Translations under genes and position numbers: made by a program
From: Atopobiaceae bacterium
GTDB taxonomy: Bacteria > Actinomycetota > Coriobacteriia > Coriobacteriales > Atopobiaceae
Reading direction: 5' to 3'
NCBI GenBank assembly: GCA_017652285.1
Contig: JAGCBF010000341.1
Location: 1 to 64,000 of the forward strand
DNA: 64,000 nucleotides
Notes under the pieces: generated by a model
Seen by the model: only the letters and a program-made list of their open reading frames with translations
What the model was told of the DNA's origin: nothing
Databases searched by the model: none
Shown: positions 25,497-32,427 of the stretch, piece after piece
Layout of the letters: each line of letters opens with the position of its first letter
Numbering within the stretch: position 1 is the first letter of the stretch

Positions 25497-28400
25497 CTAC
25501 ACCAGGACGACGTTGCCCTCTTTGCCCAAGATCTCCTTGACCAGCGTGAGGAGCAGGCCGTTATGGGCGTCCACCTGCTGCGGGAGCGCAAGTCGCAGCG
25601 TGTCGCCCGAGCCCGCGTGCACGAAGACCTCGATGTGGTCCAAGCCCTCAAAGCGCATCAGCGTGGAGTTGAGCTTCTCCATGCAGCCACGCGTAAACTT
25701 GCTGGAAGGCAGCACCACCTTTATGACCTTGGGACGGTTGGTCCGCTCCGAGAGCTCCAGCGCATCGATCTTGGAGCAGATGATTTGGATACCGCGGTCG
25801 CTGCGCTCGAGCTTGCCCGTTACGCACACGAAGACGTCGCCCTCGGACTCGCCCATGTCGTTGACCTGACCCGCCAGGGTCGCGGCGCATTCCTCGTACA
25901 GGTTGGGAAACACCACGCACGAGACCTCGCCTTCCATGTCCTCTAGCTGCACGATTGCCATGGCCTTGCCCGATTTGGTCGACTTCTTCGCCACCGACGA
26001 CACCATGCCCGCCAGACGAATGGTCTTGCCATCCTCGATGCGCGGGACCGATTCGGTGGCCCCGTTGCTGCCGACCTGCTCGTCGGTGGCCTCCAGGTCG
26101 GATATCTGATAATCGCGCGCTTGCGCGAGCGCATACTCAAAAGGCCCGAGCGGATGGTCGGACACGTAGCGCCCCAGCACTTCCTTCTCTTGCGCGAGCT
26201 TAATGCTTCGGTCCCACTCGATACCGTCGGGCGCGGGAACGTCCTGGTCAAAGCCGGAGCCGTCCACGCCCGCAAACATGTCGAAGAACGACACCTGACC
26301 GCTGGCGCGGTCGCGTTGGCGCTTGGCTGCCGCGTCCAGGATGTTTTGCGGGTTGCCCTTGTCTACAAAGTAGAGCAGCTGGCGACGCGTGTAGCCCGTG
26401 GAGTCAAACGCGCCGGACTTGATAAGGGCCTCGACCACGCGACGGTTGGCGGTGCTGGAGTCCACGCGCTCCACAAAGTCGTGCAGGGTCTTGAACGGAC
26501 CGCCCTTGTCTCGCTCGGCGAGGATGGCCTCGCCCACGCCCTCTCCCACGCCACGGATGCCCGCGAACCCAAAGCGAATGCCTTCGGGCACGGCCGTAAA
26601 GTCCTTGCCGGACTCGTTGATGTCAGGCGGCAGGATCTCGATGCCCTCGTGACGGCAGGCGCTTAGGTAGTGCACGATCTTGTCGGTCTTGCCCATGTAG
26701 CTGGTCAGCACCGATGCCATGTACTCACGCGGATAATACGCCTTGAGCCATGCCGTCTGCATGACCAAAATGGCATAACCGGCGGAATGCGACTTGTTGA
26801 ACGCGTACGAGGCGAACTCGAGCACGTCGTCCCAAATCTTTTGCGCTATCTCCTTGGAATACCCGTTCTTCACCGCGCCGTTCATCCAGTGGTCGTAGGT
26901 CGTCTCGTCCGAGCCGTCCTCCCAATGGAACACGGTGCTGGTAAGGAGCTTGATCTTCTTCTTTGCCACCGGCTTGCGGATGCGCGAGTCCGACTCGCCG
27001 GCGGAGAAGCCACACATCTTCATGGAGATCTGCATGACCTGCTCCTGGTAGACCATGGTGCCGTAGGTCTCGCTCAGGATGTCGGCCAGGCGGTTGTCGT
27101 AGAACGCGACCTCCTTGCGACCGTTCATGCGGTCGATGTAGTCCGCGACCATGCCGGCGCCCAAGGGGCCGGGGCGATACAGGGCGATAAGGGCCACGAC
27201 GTGCTTGAACTCCTTGGGCTGCATGCCCTTGATCGTGGCCGTCATGCCGCCGGACTCGATCTGGAACACGCCCGCCGTGTGGCCGCGACCCATGAGTTCG
27301 AAGATGTGCGGGTCCGCAAAGGGGATCTTGTCCACGTCGATGTCCACGCCCACGCTGCCGGGCTTGAGCGTGGAGCGCACGGCCTCTGGCGCGTTGGCGG
27401 CATCCGCCGCGGTGCCGTTGTTGGCAAGGATGTTGCGCAGCGCCTTCGTAATGACCGTGAGCGTTCGAAGGCCTAGGAAGTCCATCTTGAGCAGGCCCAT
27501 GTCTGCCACGGAATGGCCTTCGTACTGCGTGATCTCCACGCCGCCCTTGGTGTCCAGCTTGGTGGGCACGTGGTCGTTTACCGGCGTGGGGGCGATCAGG
27601 ACGGCGCACGCGTGCACGCCCTCGCCACGCGTGAGGCCCTCGATGGACAGTGCGGAGTCGATGATGCGCCGGTCGTCCGCGTTGTTGCGGTAGGCGTCCA
27701 CGAAGTCCTGGCTGTACAGGTCCTCCTTGCCCTCCGTCTTGTTGAGCGTGAACTTGAGCTTGGCCGACGGGCTGGAGCTCACCATCTTGGAAAGCTGCTG
27801 GGCCTTGTACACGGGGAAGTCCAGCACGCGCGCCGAGTCGTTGATGGCCTGCTTGGCCTTGATGGTGGAGTAGGTGATGACGTGGCACACGCGGTCCGCG
27901 CCGTAGAGCTCGCGCACGTGCTGCACGACCTCCAGGCGCCGTTCGTCGTCGAAGTCCATGTCGATATCCGGCATCTCCGAACGTTCCACCGACAAGAACC
28001 TCTCGAACATCAGGCCGTTCTCCAACGGGTCAAACGTGGTGATGTCCATGGCGTAGGCCACGATGGCACCAGCCGCCGACCCGCGGCCCGGACCGACGCC
28101 GATGCCGTTTTGCTTGGCCCAGCGCACGTACTCCTGCACGATGAGGAAGTAGTCCGCGAAGCCCTTGGTGCAGATGACGTTGTATTCGTACTCAAAGCGC
28201 TCGCGGATGTTGACGCCGTTGATCTCCTTGCCGTCCCAGTCGTCGCCGTAGCGCATGGCGAGGCCCTCCTCGCACTCCTTGCGGAACCGCTCCTCGCTGG
28301 TCTCGCCTTTGCGCAGGTCTGGGAACTTGGGCAGGAACATGGACGACCAGTCCAGCTCGTAGTCGCACTTGGCCGCGATCTCCAAGGTATTGTCACATGC

Positions 28401-29402
28401 CTCCGGGCACCACTGGAAGAGCTGGCGCATCTCGTCCTCGGACTTCATGTAGAACTCCGTGCCCTCCATGCGCTTGCGGTCGGTTTGGTCGATCTTGGCG
28501 TTGGTGCCAATGCAGGAGAGCGTGTCCTGAATGGGAGCGTCCTCGCGCTTGAGGTAGTGGATGTCGTTGGTGGCCACGACCTTGATGCCCAGCTTGCGGG
28601 CGAGCCGTACCAGCTGCTCGTCCAGCTTGCGGTCGTCGTAGCCGCCGCGGAAGTCCAGCCCGTGGTCCTGGATCTCGATGTAGAAGTCCTCGCCAAAGAT
28701 GTCCTGGAAGATGCGGGCCCAGCGCTCGGCCTCCGCCATGTTGTTGTCCAGGATGTTTTGCGGGATGATGCCCTGCACGCACGCGCTCTGGCAGATGATG
28801 CCCTCGTGATACTCGCGCAGCATGTCCAGCGTGGTGCGCGGCTTGTAGTAGTACATCTCGTTGGCGGCCTTGGACATCATCTTCATGAGGTTGACGTAGC
28901 CTTTTTCGTTCTTGGCAAGCAGGATGAGGTGATACCGGCGCTGCTTGGTGCCGCGCTCGATCTGGTCGTCCGTGATGAAGTAGGCCTCGCAGCCAAAGAT
29001 GGGCTTGATCAGCGGCGCGGGCTTGTTGGCTTTGACGGCCTCGAGCGCCTCTTCCTTGTTTTGGGCGCCGCCGTGAGCGTTCCACACGGCCAAGTCGCTT
29101 TGCCACTGGTCGTGCACGTGGTCGTGCGGACCGGCATCTGGCGCGTCCGGGTCGGGCTCGTCGAGCTCCCAGTCCTTGGTAAAGCACTCGACGTCGTGCG
29201 ACCACTGCTTGAAGTCCTTTTGCGCGGAGTTGTAGCCGCGGCAGGCCAAGTCGAAGTTGGGCACGCCAAACATGTAGCCGTGGTCGGTGAGCGCCACGGC
29301 GGGCATGCCAAGCTCAACGGCGCGACTCACCAGGTCGTCCACGCGCGTTGCGCCGTCCAAAATCGAGAAGTCCGTATGGTTGTGCAAGTGTACGAATGCC
29401 AT
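25497..29402 (-). CDS. dnaE: DNA polymerase III alpha subunit
   Basis: This 1,301-residue protein is the replicative polymerase subunit of the DnaE type. The N-terminal PHP domain begins FVHLHNHTDFSILDGA and carries the histidine/aspartate pattern through about residue 300. The polymerase active-site loop PDIDMDFDDERR lies near 480, preceded by GPGRGSAAGAIVAYAM near 440. The helix-hairpin-helix region with GIRGVGEGVGEAIL lies near 950. A C-terminal OB fold (IRLAGMVSSVAKKSTKSG near 1125) follows. The acidic insert near 80-120 (DEPDPDAPDAGPHDHVHD) is unusual in this position. Length fits the family allowing for that insert. It is transcribed alone; the upstream gap holds a repeat and a truncated gene. 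Confidence 0.97.
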   Translation of the reverse strand: MAFVHLHNHTDFSILDGATRVDDLVSRAVELGMPAVALTDHGYMFGVPNFDLACRGYNSAQKDFKQWSHDVECFTKDWELDEPDPDAPDAGPHDHVHDQWQSDLAVWNAHGGAQNKEEALEAVKANKPAPLIKPIFGCEAYFITDDQIERGTKQRRYHLILLAKNEKGYVNLMKMMSKAANEMYYYKPRTTLDMLREYHEGIICQSACVQGIIPQNILDNNMAEAERWARIFQDIFGEDFYIEIQDHGLDFRGGYDDRKLDEQLVRLARKLGIKVVATNDIHYLKREDAPIQDTLSCIGTNAKIDQTDRKRMEGTEFYMKSEDEMRQLFQWCPEACDNTLEIAAKCDYELDWSSMFLPKFPDLRKGETSEERFRKECEEGLAMRYGDDWDGKEINGVNIRERFEYEYNVICTKGFADYFLIVQEYVRWAKQNGIGVGPGRGSAAGAIVAYAMDITTFDPLENGLMFERFLSVERSEMPDIDMDFDDERRLEVVQHVRELYGADRVCHVITYSTIKAKQAINDSARVLDFPVYKAQQLSKMVSSSPSAKLKFTLNKTEGKEDLYSQDFVDAYRNNADDRRIIDSALSIEGLTRGEGVHACAVLIAPTPVNDHVPTKLDTKGGVEITQYEGHSVADMGLLKMDFLGLRTLTVITKALRNILANNGTAADAANAPEAVRSTLKPGSVGVDIDVDKIPFADPHIFELMGRGHTAGVFQIESGGMTATIKGMQPKEFKHVVALIALYRPGPLGAGMVADYIDRMNGRKEVAFYDNRLADILSETYGTMVYQEQVMQISMKMCGFSAGESDSRIRKPVAKKKIKLLTSTVFHWEDGSDETTYDHWMNGAVKNGYSKEIAQKIWDDVLEFASYAFNKSHSAGYAILVMQTAWLKAYYPREYMASVLTSYMGKTDKIVHYLSACRHEGIEILPPDINESGKDFTAVPEGIRFGFAGIRGVGEGVGEAILAERDKGGPFKTLHDFVERVDSSTANRRVVEALIKSGAFDSTGYTRRQLLYFVDKGNPQNILDAAAKRQRDRASGQVSFFDMFAGVDGSGFDQDVPAPDGIEWDRSIKLAQEKEVLGRYVSDHPLGPFEYALAQARDYQISDLEATDEQVGSNGATESVPRIEDGKTIRLAGMVSSVAKKSTKSGKAMAIVQLEDMEGEVSCVVFPNLYEECAATLAGQVNDMGESEGDVFVCVTGKLERSDRGIQIICSKIDALELSERTNRPKVIKVVLPSSKFTRGCMEKLNSTLMRFEGLDHIEVFVHAGSGDTLRLALPQQVDAHNGLLLTLVKEILGKEGNVVLV

Positions 29403-29468
29403 GCGCCGCGCCCCTCTCCGCTTCTTTTGAACCTTGGTATTCTACCACGGGCGGCAACTGGACGTGCA

Positions 29469-29517
29469 TGGCCGATTGGGCCGGTTTGGCCGATTGGGGC
29501 TAGGCCCCTTTCGGCCA
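29469..29517. repeat. 31-nt GGCC palindrome, copy 8 plus half copy
   Basis: A half copy at 29469-29484 is followed by a full copy at 29487-29517. The element lies where homology of the HipA-like pseudogene to its family stops, about 20 nt from the truncation point. Confidence 0.85.
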
Positions 29518-29536
29518 CATTTGGGCCCCTCGGCCA

Positions 29537-30126
29537 CGCGAGCTTGCCGTGGTAGTTCCCGAGCGTGTAGGGCACGTGCTCGATCCCCGCCGCATCGAGA
29601 ATGTCCGAGCAGAGCTTTTCTGAATACGGCTCGGAGCCAGCGTTGGCATAGCCCGAGGAACCACGCTTAAGAAGGTGCGGCCCGTCTTCTTCGCGCACCC
29701 AGCACTTGTCAAACGACCCCGAGGTCCCAAACTCGGGGCTGGTGCTGTAAAACTGGCGTCCGTACATCCCCACCCCGTTAAACGCGATGCATGCCACCAC
29801 GTCATCAAAGCTGTTCTCATACAGCGACACGTCCGACCAATTAAGACAGGAGTCCTCGCGGCGGACCCAAAACGTGTCGTTGAGCGATACGCAGCGGATC
29901 ATGTCCACAAATCCCTTGCGGTTATCAATGCAGAGCTCCGCCATAAGCTTTTTTATGGACGTACGATGCTTGGCAATCTGCCTGTCGTCAATCCACTCAT
30001 CCATAGAGATAAACCCGTAGGGGAGATAGTCGTCGAATTGCTCCGTGATTTCGTATGTATAGTCACCAACTCGTAGCGTTCTTCCAAGCTTGCCACGACC
30101 TTGTCGCGATTCATGAGCTGATACAT
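29537..30126 (-). pseudogene. HipA-like kinase, frameshifted and truncated
   Basis: The remnant opens with MYQLMNRDKVVASLE at an ATG at 30126 that has a strong GGGAGGAGG site. The frame then shifts near 30083-30090 and continues as RTLRVGDYTYEITEQFDDYLPYGFISMDEW...SLNDTFWVRREDSCLNWSDVSLYENSFDD...KCWVREEDGPHLLKRGSSGYANAGSEPYSE. That pattern belongs to HipA-like serine/threonine kinases. Homology stops at GNYHGKLA, where intact members continue into the kinase core, and the reading frame then runs into the GGCC palindrome. With one frameshift and most of the catalytic domain missing, it is not expected to be functional. No HipB-like partner is adjacent. Confidence 0.75.
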
Positions 30127-30288
30127 AGCGCCTCCTCCCGCAATTCGCGACCCGCACCACAACATGTAGTGTACCCCACGCATTTGCGTCCCGAAAAAGG
30201 TGTGCTGTGGCACCCGGTTGGCAGGCGAGAAACTCATCGCATTCCAAAAGATCTTCTCGGGTAGGAGCTTCTCTGCTCCCCGCCCGGC

Positions 30289-30491
30289 GGCGTGCCAAAA
30301 CGGATGCGCGAAAACGCACGAAAAGTCGAGGTTAGTGTAGTTTTGCGGTCTTCGTTTTTGCGGGGCCAGATTCGCGGCACCCTCTACCTGCGCAAAAGCG
30401 GGGCATCTTTTCCGCCTGTGGGGATTTGGCGCCCAAAAACTACACTAACCTCGAAAAAACGTGCACATTCGCGCACCCGGAATGGCACGCC
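30289..30491. repeat. Large inverted-repeat element, copy 2
   Basis: Arms at 30289-30344 and 30435-30491 enclose a 90-nt core. The left arm of this copy matches the right arm of copy 1 (12463-12519) read in reverse, and the core reads CTCTACCTGCGCAAAAGCGG here but its reverse complement in copy 1. The right flank (to about 30592, ending TTATTATGCGTGGGTAAT) is in the same orientation in both. Confidence 0.8.
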
Positions 30492-30581
30492 CGAACCGTG
30501 TGGGGCGCAGCGGACCCGTCGGTGCCGCCACATGCCCCGCCGGACCGGTCAGCGAGTCCCCTCATCGCACCGTTATTATGC

Positions 30582-30782
30582 GTGGGTAATAATAGCTCCG
30601 CAGAGGACAACCTAAAGTTCATTCCCCAAGGCGCGTTTCCCAAGCTGAAGAGCCTCTACGAAGGCGACCGCACCGCGCTGTTCGACGGGCTTGAGCTGGC
30701 GACGTCGACCGCGTGGCGCGACGCGGTGTGGTCCATGATCTGGCAAAGGTGGTGTCGCCTTGAAACACTTCCCACTGCGTAA
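30582..30782 (+). pseudogene. Short unrecognised gene or C-terminal remnant
   Basis: A 66-residue frame begins at a GTG at 30582 and contains IPQGAFPKLKSLYEGDRTALFDGLEL followed by a Trp-rich end. The frame is open further upstream only by reading through the inverted-repeat element, so the original N-terminus may have been replaced by that element. It overlaps the start of the following DUF2442-HTH gene by 23 bp, a spacing typical of coupled pairs. I do not recognise the family. It is listed as a probable remnant. Confidence 0.4.
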
Positions 30783-31649
30783 CGCCGCAAACGAAGACGC
30801 AGGCATCCTCGCCCTCCTTGAATGCTACGAGCGCGAGCGGTGGTTTTGCTTTGAGATGCCTCCACAGGCAGACCCATGGGATCTGCCCTTCGTGCTACAC
30901 GAGTTCACCCAACGGAACGAGTTCACCGTTGACGCCCAGCGGAGCCTTCGTGGGTGCAGTCGCGGCTCGTACCAACGGAGCGACAGAACCTTGGCGAAGT
31001 GTTGCGCACAAACGGCCTCGACAGCTATGACGAGCTCCGACACTTGGAGCTGACGGACGGCAAATGCTCACAAGACGACTGTTATCTCGTGCCCATGGGA
31101 GAAGGGCAACTGCCCAACTGGTATCGGGAACGTCTGGCCTTGCGTGCCATCGACATTTACCCCCTCGAGCGCTTCAGGATACTCGCGTCGTTTAGGGACG
31201 GGTCGACGGCACTCTGTTACATGCGAGACATGCTTGCTGGAGAGCGGACGTTCGCACGCATCCTTGAGGATGAAACCATCTTCCGTCGCGCCGCCCTACA
31301 ACCTGGAGGCTATGGAGTTCGTTGGGGAAAGAGGCTACTCGTGTCATCGGACACTCTGCGAAGGCGGGGCCAGCCCGTCGCACTCGAAGCATCCGACATC
31401 GCCGAGCTGGTACGTCAGGCAGCCCTCGAAACCTCAGAGGTCGCCCAGCTCTTGGGATGCACCCGCCAGAACGTGAGCGACCTCGTTAGACGAGGGAAGC
31501 TCGTTCCGCTGAAGACATCGGCCCGCGGACCGCTGTTCCAGCGAAGCGACATATATGCACTTCTGGATTCGCGGGGTTATCAACGATCCGCCAAGCACGA
31601 TTGCATGGGAACGGCGCGTCTCGCCCCGCGAGAGCACCCTATTAAGTGA
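30760..31649 (+). pseudogene. DUF2442 plus helix-turn-helix protein, frameshifted
   Basis: Translation begins at a TTG (30760, after AAGGTGG) as KHFPLRNAANEDAGILALLECYERE...VLHEFTQRNEFTVDAQRS. It must shift by one frame near 30945-30952 to continue as WVQSRLVPTERQNLGEVLRTNG. The downstream frame holds a DUF2442-type segment (FRILASFRDGSTALCYMRDML...FARILEDETIFRRAALQPGG...VRWGKRLLVSSDTL, about 31165-31370) and then a MerR/excisionase-type HTH (TSEVAQLLGCTRQNVSDLVRRGKLVP, about 31430-31510) to 31649. If the shift is not a sequencing error, only the C-terminal part, from a GTG at 30954, could be made. The product would be a DNA-binding regulator, possibly antitoxin-like. Confidence 0.6.
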
Positions 31650-31926
31650 CACAGAGGCCCCGTTTCGGCCGTCGGATGTCACTTAATCGGTTTCGGTACC
31701 TGGCAAAACCGATTAAGTGACATCTCGGCCCAAAAATTGGCGTCTCGTGTCACTTAATCGGTCAATAGGCATAATATCTTGTATCACATGCGCCCGTCCG
31801 ACCTATTAAATGACATCGGACGGCCTTTTTCGGCCCTTCATGTCATTTAATAGGTTTGTGCTCCGGACGAAACTGATTAAATGACATCTTACCCCCGATT
31901 TTGGCAACTCGTGTCACTTAATCGGT
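31638..31926. repeat. Four tandem long palindromes (ATTAAGTGACA array)
   Basis: Units at 31638-31690, 31708-31762, 31801-31855 and 31871-31926 each have 14-17-nt arms around a 23-25-nt loop rich in GGCC. Unit 2 has ACCGATTAAGTGACA arms. Unit 3 has ACCTATTAAATGACAT with a perfectly matching opposite arm, so two changes are compensated. The first unit overlaps the 3' end of the HTH pseudogene. No coding sequence is credible here. Confidence 0.85.
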
Positions 31927-32067
31927 CGCGGCTCCTACCGCCGACTCGCGAGATACGCGCTGTACGGAGCGTGCCTTGGCGGGAACGGCGTAGCACGAGG
32001 AGGCCGCAGCGCTGCCTCGTGGGGACTCATGGAGTCATTCGCACCCTCCCGCTGCTGGCAGGCAACG

Positions 32068-32120
32068 AAACCTCCGAAGTTGCGTGCATGGCCTTCAGAC
32101 GCACGCAGTTTCGGAGGTTT
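32068..32120. repeat. Long hairpin, 20-nt arms
   Basis: AAACCTCCGAAGTTGCGTGC (32068-32087) faces GCACGCAGTTTCGGAGGTTT (32101-32120), with two central mismatches and a 13-nt loop. No T tract follows. Confidence 0.7.
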
Positions 32121-32184
32121 GGCCGCTCTTCTCGGCGGTAGGCCTCCGATGTACGGATCGCCCGAGAGGCCTACAGTTCCGCAA

Positions 32185-32295
32185 TTGCGTACAGTCAGGC
32201 CGAGTGTACGCAAAAACGGACCTTTGCAGCCGAAACGCGAGAGTATAGTTCCGATTCTGCGTACAGTCCGGCTGAGTGTACGCAGATAAGGAACT
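32185..32295. repeat. Twin hairpins with TGCGTACA/TGTACGCA arms
   Basis: Two related ~45-nt units occur. In the first, TTGCGTACA (32185-32193) faces TGTACGCAA (32205-32213). In the second, CTGCGTACA (32257-32265) faces TGTACGCAG (32277-32285) within an outer AGTTCC/GGAACT stem (32247-32295). The T-A to C-G change at the end of the inner stem is matched on both sides. Confidence 0.7.
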
Positions 32296-32372
32296 TTGGG
32301 CGTGCCGGAGCGGGCGGGGCATGGTGGCGGTGCCAGGCGCCCGGGCCGGGGCGAACCGAAACGACCCAGAAT

Positions 32373-32403
32373 TGGCCGAAAGGGGCCTAGCCCCAATCGG
32401 CCA
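32373..32403. repeat. 31-nt GGCC palindrome, copy 9
   Basis: A canonical copy in the reverse orientation, 24 bp downstream of the addA stop codon. Confidence 0.9.
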
Positions 32404-32427
32404 TTTCTGGGCACGGACGGCAACTGA

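Noticed and set aside
27513-29555. 680-residue plus-strand open frame opposite dnaE
   Set aside because: It lies wholly opposite a clear dnaE gene, has the Val/Leu/His/Gly-rich composition of antisense frames in GC-rich DNA, no family motif and no ribosome site.
30060-30110. Programmed frameshift in the HipA-like gene
   Set aside because: No slippery heptamer or stimulatory structure was seen, and the gene is also truncated at its other end, so ordinary decay is simpler.
30426-30581. Upstream extension of the 30582-30782 frame from an ATG at 30426
   Set aside because: It translates the right arm of the inverted-repeat element and its flank, which are shared non-coding sequence with 12.3-12.6 kb.
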